Shown here piece by piece: positions 15,846 through 24,637 of a DNA stretch of 33,404 nt; the stretch's first letter is position 1; each line of letters opens with the position of its first letter. The DNA lies in contig JAPLMO010000270.1 in assembly GCA_026386995.1 (NCBI GenBank), forward strand, positions 1 to 33,404, written 5' to 3'. The stretch is from Planctomycetota bacterium. Its GTDB lineage: Bacteria; Planctomycetota; Phycisphaerae; FEN-1346. The position numbers and the translations under genes are program-made. Below the pieces are notes generated by a model, which was not told where the DNA came from, made no database searches, and saw nothing but the letters and a program-made list of their open reading frames with translations.

Positions 15846-16859
15846 TTACAGCCCCACGCCGGTGGCCAGGAGGTCCTGCACGTCAACGAGGCCCACGAGA
15901 CGGCCTTTGCCGTCCACCACGGGCAGTTCCTCGATAAAGTGGCGGTTGATAATCTCGATGGCCTCGGCGGCCGAGTCGGTCACGCGAACAAACTTCGGCT
16001 TGCGCGTCATCACCTCCGAAACCGGGCGATGAAGGGCCTCGGACCGCCCCGCCTCGAGCAACCGCCGCAGGTCGGCATCCGTGAAGATCCCCGTCAGACG
16101 TCCGCGGGCGTCGACGAGGCACATCGCGCCGCTGCGGCGCCGCATCTTGCGGAGGCTGCCCAGGGCCGCCCCAAGCGTCAGTCTCTCCAGGACAGCGGGC
16201 AGGTCCCGGCCGCGGCGCATCAGGGTCTCGACCATCAGGAGTTGCCGGCCCAGGCTGCCGCCTGGGTGGTAAAGCGCGAATTCCTCCCGCGAGAAGCGGC
16301 CGTCCCGCTGACGCATCCTCAAAACCGTCAGGGCCAGGGCGTCGCCCAGGGCCAGCATGGCGGTGGTCGTGGCGGTGGGCGCCAGGCCCATCGGGCATGC
16401 CTCGTCGATCTGGCCCATCCAGAGCAGGACCTTGGCCTTGCGGGCGAGCGTCGAGTCGGCCGTGCCCGTCACGGCCACAACCGGGACCTTCATCTTCTCC
16501 AGTTGCCCCAGGAGGCGGGTCACCTCGGCCGTCTCACCGCCGTATGACAGGATCAGGACGATGTCCTTGGGCCGCACGCGGCCCAGGTCGCCGTGAACAG
16601 CCTCCGCCGCGTGGAGAAAGTGGCTCGGCGTCCCGGTGCTGGCAAGGGTCGCGGAGATCTTCTGTGCGATAATGCCGGCCTTGCCGATGCCGCTCGTGAT
16701 GACGTTGCCCTTACAGCGATAGAACATCTGTGCCGCATGGGCGAACTCGTCGCCGACGCGGGGGATCAGGCGTTTCAGGGCCGCCGCCTCGACCTCCAGC
16801 ACGTTCCGCGCGTATGCCAGATCGACGGCAATACGGCGGCGAGTCTTTCGTTTAGCCAT
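15846..16859 (-). CDS. kdsD: arabinose-5-phosphate isomerase, SIS plus two CBS
   Basis: 337 residues, matching KdsD/KpsF. An SIS isomerase domain (about 30-190) shows NVITSGIGKAGIIAQKISATL, HAAEAVHGDLG and SYGGETAEV, followed by LAPTATTTAMLALGDALA. Two CBS domains (about 200-337) follow, with GIFTDADLRR and LVGLVDVQDLL. It interconverts ribulose-5-phosphate and arabinose-5-phosphate, the first committed step to Kdo. The ATG at 16859 follows GGAGGG at good distance; an in-frame GTG at 16883 is less likely. It is first in the unit with kdsC and the LptC-like gene. The basic RKTRRR start is a small extension to the family. Confidence 0.9.
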   Translation of the reverse strand: MAKRKTRRRIAVDLAYARNVLEVEAAALKRLIPRVGDEFAHAAQMFYRCKGNVITSGIGKAGIIAQKISATLASTGTPSHFLHAAEAVHGDLGRVRPKDIVLILSYGGETAEVTRLLGQLEKMKVPVVAVTGTADSTLARKAKVLLWMGQIDEACPMGLAPTATTTAMLALGDALALTVLRMRQRDGRFSREEFALYHPGGSLGRQLLMVETLMRRGRDLPAVLERLTLGAALGSLRKMRRRSGAMCLVDARGRLTGIFTDADLRRLLEAGRSEALHRPVSEVMTRKPKFVRVTDSAAEAIEIINRHFIEELPVVDGKGRLVGLVDVQDLLATGVGL

Positions 16860-16930
16860 GTGAGAACCCTCCGACTCCGACACACAGCGGTTTGGGCGCC
16901 GGACCCAACCCGCGGGGGCCTGTAGTCTAA

Positions 16931-17008
16931 TATGACAGCTCTAGATCGCAATTTGCGCGGCGGGTCTCTGTACCCGCTGCGCGAAACCTTGAAAGTAGTG
17001 CTGTCATA
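16931..17008. repeat. palindromic element with outer inverted repeat
   Basis: Core hairpin TGCGCGGCGGGT-CTCTGT-ACCCGCTGCGCG (16954-16983), same family as 6507-6536. It is framed by TATGACAGCTCTA (16931-16943) and its inverted partner TAGTGCTGTCATA (16996-17008), 12 of 13 matching. The 369-bp gap between kdsD (16859) and the next gene (17229) also holds a 20-bp palindrome and a promoter; nothing coding is evident. Confidence 0.75.
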
Positions 17009-17085
17009 CTAATGCCGCATCGCGCCCCCTGCAAGCCCCTTCATGGGGCGAGGGAATGCCAGTTATGGGCGCCTGATGCTCCTGT

Positions 17086-17105
17086 GGGCGAGGCATGCCT
17101 CGCCC
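17086..17105. repeat. perfect 20-bp palindrome followed by CTACG
   Basis: GGGCGAGGCA/TGCCTCGCCC, then CTACG. It is one of several palindromes in this window with TAGG or CTACG beside a GC-rich stem (compare 28928-28949 and 24593-24611). Confidence 0.7.
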
Positions 17106-17158
17106 CTACGTGACTGCGGGCGGAGCGCAACTGAAGCGGATACAGGGCCTGATTGTTA

Positions 17159-17188
17159 TTGCTGGACGGCGCCTTGGTAGCGTATAAA
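17159..17188 (+). promoter_or_regulatory. sigma70-like promoter for the coiled-coil gene
   Basis: TTGCTG (17159-17164), an 18-bp spacer and TATAAA (17183-17188), 40 bp before the GTG start at 17229. Both boxes match 4-5 of 6 consensus bases. Confidence 0.45.
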
Positions 17189-17228
17189 ATGTATGGATTC
17201 TCGGGTCAGGCCCCCAGGGAGGACAATC

Positions 17229-18434
17229 GTGCGATCTACTTGCCAGGGAGGAACGGTTCTCGCTGCCATGGCCGCAATCTTGCTGGCCATCGCCGCAAGC
17301 GGTGCGGACGCGGGTCAGGCGGCCCCGGAGATTCCGGGCCTGCCGGAGATTGCGCCTGCGCCCACCGCGCCGATCGGGTCGGTGCTGCCAGCCTCCGCAC
17401 CGCCGGCGGCGCCTCCGGCCGCATCGTCGGCCGTGGCCCCTGCTGCGCCTGCCCCAGCGGCCCCTGTAACGGCCGCGCCGGCCGGCCCGCCCCTCAGCGA
17501 CGCGGAGCACCTCGCCCGGGGTGATATCCAGTATGGCGGCGCGTGGACGCCGATCGACGCCGTCTTCAAGGGCTACTTGGCGGCACGGACGGAACTCCAG
17601 CCCATCGAGGCCAAACTCAAGACTGCCCGCGACGGCATCGTAGGGATCCAAACCCAGATGAACGTCATGAAGAACGAGAGCCTCCAGACGGAGCAGCCTT
17701 TCCGCAAAGACATAGCCAAGCAGATGGCCAAGCGGCGCGAGTTGGTGAAGGACTCCGAGGCGCAGCCGCCGCCGAAGCCCAAGCTCCTTCAGGTCCCGGT
17801 ACAGCAGCGTCAGTATTCCTCCAACATGCACTCCCAGTATTCCAGCGGCAACTCGAACCAGTACGATCAGCAGCAGCAGCAGGAATGGCAGCGGCAGAGG
17901 GACCAGATCGACCGGGCCAATGATGCGGCACAAAAGAAGTACGCCCAAGACAGGGCCGACTGGAAGAAGGCCAAGGACACCGCCGACAAGGAACTGCCAA
18001 ACGTCGATCAGGCCATCAAGGACTTCAAGGCAAAGATCGATCAGAACACCGCCGCGCTCACGACCCGGCAGGCGCCGCTGCTGGAGAAGGTCAAGGCCGC
18101 CAACGAGGATGCGCAGGCCATTGGCCGCCGGATCGAGGCCGTGCAGACCCGCCTGAATGCGCTGGCCGCGGCCCTCAACGCCGCGCCCGAAACCTTGCGA
18201 CTCAAGTACGGTATCGTGGACTGGGAAGACGTGTTCCGGCCCCTGGCCGACATCGAGAAACAACTGGCCGAGGCGCAGGCGGAGATCAACCGCGTGTGCG
18301 AGCAGATGAAGGCCGAAGCGACGGCCGCCGGCCGGCCCCTCGCGGACAATTGGCGACATCCGCAGCAGGACCGCCTGGACGCCATGCGGGCGATGGTGGA
18401 TCGCGCAAAGGCCGCGGCCCGGGCGGCAGGCTGA
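17229..18434 (+). CDS. secreted coiled-coil protein, Ala/Pro-rich linker
   Basis: 401 residues, unrecognised family. A signal peptide (about 1-28, LAAMAAILLAIAASGADA) is followed by an Ala/Pro linker to about 90. Then come long charged heptad-rich helices (about 110-175 and 210-330) consistent with coiled coil. Between them is a Gln/Ser/Asn/Tyr-rich patch (QQRQYSSNMHSQYSSGN...QQQQ) that looks disordered. There is a third helical part at about 335-400. The GTG at 17229 follows GGGAGG; an ATG at 17193 would add residues before the signal. It is probably periplasmic or surface-associated. It stands alone in its orientation and converges with the DUF1854 gene. Confidence 0.7.
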   Translation: MRSTCQGGTVLAAMAAILLAIAASGADAGQAAPEIPGLPEIAPAPTAPIGSVLPASAPPAAPPAASSAVAPAAPAPAAPVTAAPAGPPLSDAEHLARGDIQYGGAWTPIDAVFKGYLAARTELQPIEAKLKTARDGIVGIQTQMNVMKNESLQTEQPFRKDIAKQMAKRRELVKDSEAQPPPKPKLLQVPVQQRQYSSNMHSQYSSGNSNQYDQQQQQEWQRQRDQIDRANDAAQKKYAQDRADWKKAKDTADKELPNVDQAIKDFKAKIDQNTAALTTRQAPLLEKVKAANEDAQAIGRRIEAVQTRLNALAAALNAAPETLRLKYGIVDWEDVFRPLADIEKQLAEAQAEINRVCEQMKAEATAAGRPLADNWRHPQQDRLDAMRAMVDRAKAAARAAG

Positions 18435-18474
18435 GCCGAGGCAGCGGGCCGCCACGATGCGACCTGGCGGTCAG

Positions 18475-18528
18475 CATGACAGCGCTACTTCCGCATTGTG
18501 CGCGGCGGGTCTCCCGACCCGCCGCGCA
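18475..18528. repeat. palindromic element copy between convergent genes
   Basis: CATGACAGCGCTA (18475-18487), then after 11 nt the perfect hairpin TGCGCGGCGGGT-CTCCCG-ACCCGCCGCGCA (18499-18528). The left block matches TATGACAGCTCTA at 16931. The right outer arm seen there is not recognisable here. By position it could stop transcription of both convergent genes. Confidence 0.75.
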
Positions 18529-18579
18529 GCATCCGCTACAGCCGAGCGTGAACTGCTCTAGGGCCGGCGGCACACTCAA

Positions 18580-19128
18580 CTACCAATATATATATCGCTG
18601 GAACTCGTTCCGATCGCGCGGCGGGAGTTTCTCCAGGTCCTCGATCAGGTAGCGGTTGTTCTCCAGGTCAACGAGCACCTTCCCCCGGCGCCCGTAGTCG
18701 AACGCCCGGTCATGCCGCCAGGGCACCAGGATGTCCGCGGGCCCCTTGTCCGTCTCGACCACCAGATTGACGAATCCGTGCTTCCATCCGACGCGGCGGA
18801 TCTGCGTGATGGTGTGGACGAAGTACCGCCGCGCCAGGGCCTGGCGCACGAGACCTGCGTCCTCCTCGGGAAAGTCGCCGAGGTTCCGGATGACGCCGAT
18901 CTCCACCTCCTCCTCGCCCGCCGTGTGAATGAGCGCGATATACTCGTCCGGATGCGCGACCGGAAAGGCGTAGGCCGCATACACGCCCCCGTAAATCCGC
19001 TCGTTCTTGACGGTCACGTGCAGCGCATCGTGGGTGCCGAGGTGGATGCGGCACATGTCGGGCGCCAGGAACCGGATCTCGGTCTGGTTCGGCTCGACGG
19101 CATCGGCGTTATTCTGTGCGGCGTCCAT
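18580..19128 (-). CDS. DUF1854 family protein
   Basis: 182-residue cytoplasmic protein of the DUF1854 family. Recognisable features are the start RFLAPDMCRIH, then YAAYAFPVAHPDEYIALIHTAGEEEVEIGVI and the C-terminal DILVPWRHDRAFDYGRRGKVLVDLENNRYLIEDL. In other genomes this family sits beside an exporter-type ABC protein and has been linked to cyanophycin metabolism. The same partner is directly upstream here (3-bp gap), but no cyanophycin synthetase or cyanophycinase is in the window. It is the last gene of a five-gene operon. Biochemical function unknown. Confidence 0.82.
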   Translation of the reverse strand: MDAAQNNADAVEPNQTEIRFLAPDMCRIHLGTHDALHVTVKNERIYGGVYAAYAFPVAHPDEYIALIHTAGEEEVEIGVIRNLGDFPEEDAGLVRQALARRYFVHTITQIRRVGWKHGFVNLVVETDKGPADILVPWRHDRAFDYGRRGKVLVDLENNRYLIEDLEKLPPRDRNEFQRYIYW

Positions 19129-19131
19129 GGC

Positions 19132-21462
19132 TCATTTCTTTCGGTGCGAGAGGGCGTCGACGCTCGGTTCGCGCGACAGTTCCGTCTGGATCTTCACGAG
19201 GCGATGATACAGCCCGCCGCGGGCCAGAAGTTCCTCGTGGGTCCCCTGCTCCACGATCTGCCCCTTGTCGATCACCAAGATGCGGTCGGAGTTTTTCAGG
19301 GTGCTGAGGCGGTGCGCGATGGCGATGGTCGTGCGCCCGGCGGTCACGCGAGCCAGGGCTTCCTGGATGAGTTGCTCGCTCTCGGTGTCGACGTTGCTGG
19401 TGGCCTCGTCGAGGATCAGTATCCGGGGGTCGCAGAGGATCGCCCGTGCGATGCTGATGCGTTGCTTTTCGCCGCCCGACAGGCCCGCTCCGCGCTCGCC
19501 GATGTACGTGTCGTAACCAAGCGGGTGGCGCATGATGAACTTGTGGGCGTTGGCGGCCTTCGACGCGGCCAGCACCTCCTCGGCCGTGGCGTCGCGCCGG
19601 CCATAGGTGATATTGGCGTAGATCGTCCCGCGAAACAGGAACGGCTCCTGGAGGACCACGCCGACAGAGCGTCTCAGGTCGTCCATGTTGAGTTCCTGGA
19701 CGTCGATGCCGTCAATCTCCACGCGCCCCTCGTCGACGTCGTAGAACCGCGCCAGGAGGTTGATGAGCGTTGTCTTGCCGGACCCGCTCTTGCCGACGAT
19801 ACCGATATGCTCGCCGGGCCGCACCTCGAACGAGACGTTCTTGATGACCGGCTCGTGGCGGCTGTAGCCGAACGTGACGTTCTCGAAACGGATGGCGCCT
19901 TGCGGCTGGGCCAGCCGTCGCGCTGTCACCGATTCGGTGATCTGAGGAGCCGTGTCGAGGATCTCGAACGTCCGCTGGGCCGCCGTAAAGAACCGCGTCA
20001 GCCAGTCCGTCAGTTGTGTCATGTGCGTCAGCGGGCCGTAGAACATGGCCAGGTATCCGATGAACGCCATGAGTTTGCCCAGGGTGAACGGGTCCGCATC
20101 GCCCCTGCTATGGATGACGTCGAGGCCGCCTACGTACCACACGATCGGGTTGCCGACGCTGAAAATGAGGCCCATTGCCGGGTTAAAAAGGCTTGTGGCA
20201 TACTCGACCCGCCGTGCCGAGTCGCGCACGTACCGGTTCGAGCGGCTGTAACGGGTCTCCTCGCGCTCCTCCTGGCCGAACGCCTTGACGACGCGAATGC
20301 CCGAGAGGACCGAGTTGAGGGCGTTCATGAGGCGGCTCTGGGCGTCCCAGACGCGGAAGTACCGCGGATAGACCCGCCGCCAGTACATCGCACTGGCCAG
20401 AATCACCAGGGGCGCCGGCAAAAGCGTCCAGAGCGCAAGTTTCCAGGAGAGGCTGAAGAGCATCGCCCCCGTCACGATGACCACGACGATCTGGGCCAGA
20501 AAGCCCCCCGTCAGGTTCCGGATGAGTTCGTTGAAGACGGCGGTATCGTAGCCTGCGCGGCTGATGAGTTGGCCCACGCTGTGGCGATCATAGTAATCGA
20601 CGCTCAGCCGTGTCAGCCGCGCCAGCACCTGGTCTCTCATGTCGCTCGTGATCTGCGTGCCGACGAGGCTCGACAGGCGACCGTTGATGCTGTCGCAGAC
20701 GGCCCGCAGGATCAGGATGCCCGCCAGCCCCACAACCAGAAGCAGCAGGTGCCGCGTGGCGTGCCCCATCGGAATCGCCCCGGTGACCGCAGGGGTGATG
20801 ACCTCGTCAATGAGGCTCTTGGTCAGGCGCGGCGGGATCATCAGGAGGCCGATGCTCATCAGCAGGATGGCGATCATGAGCATGGCCCAGCCCGCATACG
20901 GCCGCATCAGACGCACCACGCGCGACAGCACCGCCCCGCGGTCGATGCACCGGCGGCACAGGTCGCCCTTGAACTCCAGGGTCATCCCGCACTTGGGGCA
21001 ACGGCGCGGGTTGTAATCATCTTCGGGGGTGACCGGCGGGACCTTGCCGGCAATCCAGACCTTGAGTTTCGCTACGACCTTGTGGAAAAGGTCGGCCCGC
21101 GCGTTCGAGAAGGCGAGGACCTCGACAAAGACGCCGTCTACGAGCGTTTCGAGGAACCCCCCGCCCACGCCCTGGCGAGTGCGCACTTCCTTGATGGCGC
21201 TGCGCGGAAGGCTGATGCGGACCGACCTCGGCCACCGCTCGCAAGGCCGGCCCACGGTGACCAGGCGGTCCTCCTCAACCAACAGGAAGACCTCTTCGTA
21301 GGCCCCGGCAAGGCCCAGGTCCGTGTTCGTGCGCAGCCAGGCCCTGTCGGGGTCTATGCCTTCGGACCTGATGAGCGCCGCAAGATCCGACGGAATGCTG
21401 CGGTAGAGAAATTCCGACCGACTGTCCGGCACGGGAGAAAGCCCCTCCCACCCACTGCTCAC
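19132..21462 (-). CDS. exporter-type ABC transporter, DUF1854 partner
   Basis: About 776 residues, a half-transporter. It has an unusual N-terminal soluble domain (about 1-150), then a zinc-ribbon CPKCG...CRRC (about 155-172), then six membrane helices (about 185-490). The ATPase domain shows Walker A GKSGSGKTT (557-565), signature LSGGEKQR (662-669), Walker B ILILDEATS (681-689) and the H-loop His717. The N-terminal extension plus zinc ribbon is characteristic of the ABC proteins that accompany DUF1854. It probably works as a homodimer exporting an unknown substrate. The GTG at 21462 overlaps the upstream stop (GTGA); a GTG at 21432 behind GGGAGGGG is an equally good start. Confidence 0.85.
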   Translation of the reverse strand: MSSGWEGLSPVPDSRSEFLYRSIPSDLAALIRSEGIDPDRAWLRTNTDLGLAGAYEEVFLLVEEDRLVTVGRPCERWPRSVRISLPRSAIKEVRTRQGVGGGFLETLVDGVFVEVLAFSNARADLFHKVVAKLKVWIAGKVPPVTPEDDYNPRRCPKCGMTLEFKGDLCRRCIDRGAVLSRVVRLMRPYAGWAMLMIAILLMSIGLLMIPPRLTKSLIDEVITPAVTGAIPMGHATRHLLLLVVGLAGILILRAVCDSINGRLSSLVGTQITSDMRDQVLARLTRLSVDYYDRHSVGQLISRAGYDTAVFNELIRNLTGGFLAQIVVVIVTGAMLFSLSWKLALWTLLPAPLVILASAMYWRRVYPRYFRVWDAQSRLMNALNSVLSGIRVVKAFGQEEREETRYSRSNRYVRDSARRVEYATSLFNPAMGLIFSVGNPIVWYVGGLDVIHSRGDADPFTLGKLMAFIGYLAMFYGPLTHMTQLTDWLTRFFTAAQRTFEILDTAPQITESVTARRLAQPQGAIRFENVTFGYSRHEPVIKNVSFEVRPGEHIGIVGKSGSGKTTLINLLARFYDVDEGRVEIDGIDVQELNMDDLRRSVGVVLQEPFLFRGTIYANITYGRRDATAEEVLAASKAANAHKFIMRHPLGYDTYIGERGAGLSGGEKQRISIARAILCDPRILILDEATSNVDTESEQLIQEALARVTAGRTTIAIAHRLSTLKNSDRILVIDKGQIVEQGTHEELLARGGLYHRLVKIQTELSREPSVDALSHRKK

Positions 21463-21965
21463 TTGGGAATCGGAATGACAATTGGCGCCGACGTCACCGG
21501 CGGGCCGCTCGGCGGCAGGTACCGGACCGCCAGCGTGACGACCGCGGACTTCGGCACGTCCTTGCCCCATCCGAGTTGAGCCATGTAGCCCCAGCCCGCC
21601 GGGCCGCGCATCTCATGCGTGCCCAACTCCTGCTCCGTATACTTCCATGTGCGGAAGGGCTGGGCCGTCTCCATGCCCTTGCGCGGCCGGCGCCCCTCGT
21701 ACATCATGAACTCCAGCGTGCCCTTCACGAGCACCGGCTCGGCCCGGTCCGCCTGGTAAAGGAACACGTTGACTTGCACGCCATCGGGGCCGGCTATGTT
21801 GTCCCGGTTGACCGCCGCCGGAGGAACGAGCCACAGGTCAATGGCGTCCGCGTGGTCCACGGGCTTGGGGGCCGTCAGAGACACAACCTTGCGCGCCGGG
21901 CCGCAACCGGCCAGGACCGCCGCAACGAGTACAAGCGCCAGGCTGTAAAGTACGACTCGCCTCAT
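21459..21965 (-). CDS. small lipoprotein of unknown function
   Basis: 168 residues. The lipoprotein signal has lipobox LAGC (Cys21). The mature part is a single beta-rich domain with IDLWLVPPAAVNRD, VQVNVFLYQADRAEPVLVKGTLEFMMYEG and a closing VVTLAVRYLPPSGPPVTSAPIVIPI. This looks like an immunoglobulin-like or beta-sandwich fold exposed in the periplasm. I do not recognise the family. It is placed in the operon between the DegT aminotransferase (19 bp upstream) and the ABC transporter (4-bp overlap), so it may assist the exporter, but that is inference. Confidence 0.7.
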   Translation of the reverse strand: MRRVVLYSLALVLVAAVLAGCGPARKVVSLTAPKPVDHADAIDLWLVPPAAVNRDNIAGPDGVQVNVFLYQADRAEPVLVKGTLEFMMYEGRRPRKGMETAQPFRTWKYTEQELGTHEMRGPAGWGYMAQLGWGKDVPKSAVVTLAVRYLPPSGPPVTSAPIVIPIPK

Positions 21966-21984
21966 TTCGCTTCTTCTTTCGGCT

Positions 21985-23112
21985 TTACAGCCGCGCGATC
22001 GCCGACTTCAGGGTCTCGATCGCAAGGTCCTGGTCCTTGGCCGACAGGCGGTTGTAGAACGGCAGCGCGATCGTCCGGGCCGCGATCTTCTCGGTCACCG
22101 GGAAATCGCCCGGCTTGAAGCCGAACTGCTCGCGGTAGAACTTCTGGAGATGGACCGGCGAGAAATAGTTGTTCGTGCCGATGCCGCGGGCCGAGAGGTG
22201 CGCCATGACGGCGTCGCGGTCCTCGGACGTGAACCGGTCGGCCAGCCGCACCACGAAGACGAACCACGAGATGCGCCCCTCGCGGTACGGCGCGGGCATC
22301 ACGAGTTCCTCGACCTCGGAGAGTTTGCGGATGTATCGCTCGGCCACGCGCTGGCGGGCGGCGATGAACGTCTCGATCCGCGCCAGTTGCGTCAGGCCCA
22401 GCGCGCAGTTGATGTCAGCCAGCCGATAGTTGTATCCCAGCCGCGCGTGGGCCAGCCACCCGGCCTGCGGGTCGCGGCCCTGGTTGCGCATGCTCTTGGC
22501 GAGCATGGCCAGCCGATCGTCGTCGGTCACGAGCATGCCGCCTTCGCCGGTGGTCATCTGTTTGTTGGGGTAGAACGCGAACGTTGATGCGACGCCGAAC
22601 GTGCCGGCCTTGCGGCCCTTATAGGTGGCACCGAGGGCCTCGCAGGCGTCCTCGACGACCGGCAACTTGTGCCGCCGGCCGATCTTCATCACGGCGTCCA
22701 TCGGCATCGGCCGGCCGAAGATGTGGACGGGCATCAGCAGGCGCGTTTGCTTGGTGATCGCCGCCTCTATCTGTGTAACGTCCATGTTCCATGTGTCTTC
22801 GTCGATGTCCACGAACACCGGCGTGGCGCCCTCGAAGAGCGCGCAGTTGGAGGTGGCCACGAACGTAAACGGGCTCGTGATCATCTCGTGGCCGGGCCCA
22901 ACGCCCAGCGCACGCACCACCAGGTGCAGCGCAGAGGTGCCGGAGTTGACGGCCACGGCGTGCTTAAGGCCCATATACTTGGCGAATGCCTTCTCAAACT
23001 CCACCAGCCGCGGCCCCAGGCTCAGGCGCGGCGACTTCAGGACCTTCACCACAGCGTCGATGTCGGCCTGCGAAATGTCCGGATTTGACAGCGGTACCCG
23101 TTCTTCAGACAC
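21985..23112 (-). CDS. DegT/DnrJ/EryC1/StrS aminotransferase
   Basis: 375-residue PLP-dependent sugar aminotransferase family protein. NSGTSALHLVVRALGVGPG (about 56-74) binds the cofactor phosphate and TSPFTFVATSNC follows. VVEDACEALGATYKGRKAGTFG (about 152-173) holds the aspartate facing the PLP nitrogen. The PLP lysine is Lys184 in FAFYPNKQMTTGEGG. Members transfer an amino group to keto-sugars for surface glycans or act on cell-wall precursors. The GTG start at 23112 has a strong GAGGAGG site. It sits between the phosphatase-like gene (57-bp gap) and a lipoprotein. No sugar dehydratase is nearby, so the substrate is unknown. Confidence 0.88.
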   Translation of the reverse strand: MSEERVPLSNPDISQADIDAVVKVLKSPRLSLGPRLVEFEKAFAKYMGLKHAVAVNSGTSALHLVVRALGVGPGHEMITSPFTFVATSNCALFEGATPVFVDIDEDTWNMDVTQIEAAITKQTRLLMPVHIFGRPMPMDAVMKIGRRHKLPVVEDACEALGATYKGRKAGTFGVASTFAFYPNKQMTTGEGGMLVTDDDRLAMLAKSMRNQGRDPQAGWLAHARLGYNYRLADINCALGLTQLARIETFIAARQRVAERYIRKLSEVEELVMPAPYREGRISWFVFVVRLADRFTSEDRDAVMAHLSARGIGTNNYFSPVHLQKFYREQFGFKPGDFPVTEKIAARTIALPFYNRLSAKDQDLAIETLKSAIARL

Positions 23113-23169
23113 AAGAACCTCCTCGTTGCCTCAGCAATCCCCCGTGTGCTACACCAGCGATGCTCATTT

Positions 23170-24567
23170 TCAGTATTCTATCGACTTTCCCTGCACGTCG
23201 GCTTCAGGTTCGACGCCGTAGAGACCCAGGATCGTCGGTGCAACGTCCATGATGTTCAGCCCTTCCAGTTGCCGCCCGCCGCCGGGGTTGGCCGGGTCGT
23301 GCATGACGAAGATGCCGTGATAATCGTGGTTGGCGTCGTCCGGGCCGGTGTCGTTCTCGAACGTGTGGACGGAGCCCATGCCGATCTGCCCGACGCTCCG
23401 CCAGTTCAGGTCGCCCCAGTACACGATGAGGTCCGGCGGCACGCCGTTGGTCTTGCGGTAAATCTCCTCCGGCTTGAGGACCCGCGTCCCGATGGGCCTG
23501 CCCTTCTCGTCCGGGATGGCCTCCAGCGCGTTTTTAAGTTCGTTGCGGACCTTCTCGTAATCCTTCTTCGGAATGATCCCTTGCGGCTCGCGGCCCTGGA
23601 CGTTCATGAAGATGCGCGCGTAATAGCCGCCCTCGCCCCAGGCCCGCGTCCCGGCCCAATCGACCTTGCACTTGCCGAAGGGCGTCGGCCGGGCGGGCAT
23701 TTCCTTCAGGGAGAGCCAGCCGCTCCGCACCATCCATTCATTGACGCATATTCCGCCGTCCATCTTCTTCGCCCCGTGGTCGCTGACCACGAAGACGACC
23801 GTCTCCGGCCCGAGCGTCTCCAGCAGCATCCCCATCCGCTCGTCCAGGAACTTGTGATAGTGCCGGATGCAGTTCTCGTACGGGTTCCCCGCCACGTACT
23901 TCGGGTGGGCCGGGTCGGTGTGCGACCAGAACCCGTGATACAGCCGGTCGGGGCCCATGTCAACCATCATAAAAAAGTCCCAGTCGCGGGTCTCCAACAG
24001 GTGCTCGGCCACGCGCATCCGCTGCTCGGTCATCTTGTAGACCTGGTTCATCAGGTACTTCTTGTCGTCGGTCCGGAAGTCCTTGACGTCCAGCAGGTAC
24101 TCCTGGCCGCGCAGCAGGCCGTTGACCTCCGCCTTCAACTCCGGCGGATACGTGAACTGGCTCTCGACGCTCGGCGTCAGGAAGCACGTGACCAGTTCGC
24201 CGTTCATCGGTTTGGGCGGGTACGTCTGCGGCACGCCGATGACGATACTGTGCAGGCCCTCGCGCCCCAGTCGCTCCCACACGCGATCGCGCTTGACGGC
24301 ATCGCTCATCGCAAACGTCAGGCCGTCGTACGAGTAGTCCTTGCGGTTCCGGAACCCGTAGAACCCCAGCGTCCCCGCGTCAACGCCCGTCATCATCGCC
24401 GTCCACGCAGGCACGGTGATGGGCGGGTCGGTGCTCTTCAGTCGTCCCCACACGCCGGCCTCCATCAGGCGCTTCAGGTTCGGCAGTTCGTCCCGATAGC
24501 GGTCGAACACCAGTTGCGGCGTGGCACAATCCAGGCCGATGACGGCGACTTTGCGTTTGGGCATCAT
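23170..24567 (-). CDS. alkaline phosphatase superfamily phosphodiesterase
   Basis: 465 residues of the nucleotide pyrophosphatase/phosphodiesterase branch. Metal and nucleophile sites are recognisable: VIGLDCATP (Asp13), STDPPITVPAWTAMMTG (about 45-61, with the Thr nucleophile region), MVDMGPDRLYHGFW, VVSDHGAKKM, and the last histidine in NHDYHGIFVMHDP. There is no signal peptide, so it is predicted cytoplasmic, unlike many relatives. It likely cleaves a phosphodiester or phosphate ester; the substrate cannot be named. It is the first gene of the operon with DegT, lipoprotein, ABC transporter and DUF1854. A second ATG directly after the first (24564) is equivalent. Confidence 0.85.
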   Translation of the reverse strand: MMPKRKVAVIGLDCATPQLVFDRYRDELPNLKRLMEAGVWGRLKSTDPPITVPAWTAMMTGVDAGTLGFYGFRNRKDYSYDGLTFAMSDAVKRDRVWERLGREGLHSIVIGVPQTYPPKPMNGELVTCFLTPSVESQFTYPPELKAEVNGLLRGQEYLLDVKDFRTDDKKYLMNQVYKMTEQRMRVAEHLLETRDWDFFMMVDMGPDRLYHGFWSHTDPAHPKYVAGNPYENCIRHYHKFLDERMGMLLETLGPETVVFVVSDHGAKKMDGGICVNEWMVRSGWLSLKEMPARPTPFGKCKVDWAGTRAWGEGGYYARIFMNVQGREPQGIIPKKDYEKVRNELKNALEAIPDEKGRPIGTRVLKPEEIYRKTNGVPPDLIVYWGDLNWRSVGQIGMGSVHTFENDTGPDDANHDYHGIFVMHDPANPGGGRQLEGLNIMDVAPTILGLYGVEPEADVQGKSIEY

Positions 24568-24592
24568 TGGCAGACGTCACCTTAGCATGTAG

Positions 24593-24618
24593 GCCGGGGC
24601 AACGCCCCGGCGTTTTTT
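24593..24618 (+). terminator. GC hairpin with T-run on the plus strand
   Basis: GCCGGGGC-AAC-GCCCCGGC (24593-24611) followed by a T-run at 24613-24618, the form of an intrinsic terminator on the plus strand. No plus-strand gene ends here, and both neighbours are on the minus strand. It may stop antisense transcription or be another GTAGG-type repeat (TGTAGG precedes it). Confidence 0.4.
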
Positions 24619-24637
24619 CATGTCGTAATTTTCAACT

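Noticed and set aside
18712..21579. 955-codon open frame on the plus strand
   Set aside because: Antisense to DUF1854 and the ABC transporter, whose motifs are unambiguous.
23146..24585. 479-codon open frame on the plus strand
   Set aside because: Antisense to the phosphodiesterase gene, which has all family motifs.
24593..24618. Terminator for the HEPN gene
   Set aside because: The T-run follows the hairpin only on the plus strand, and it lies beyond the HEPN stop toward the next gene's start; both flanking genes are on the minus strand.
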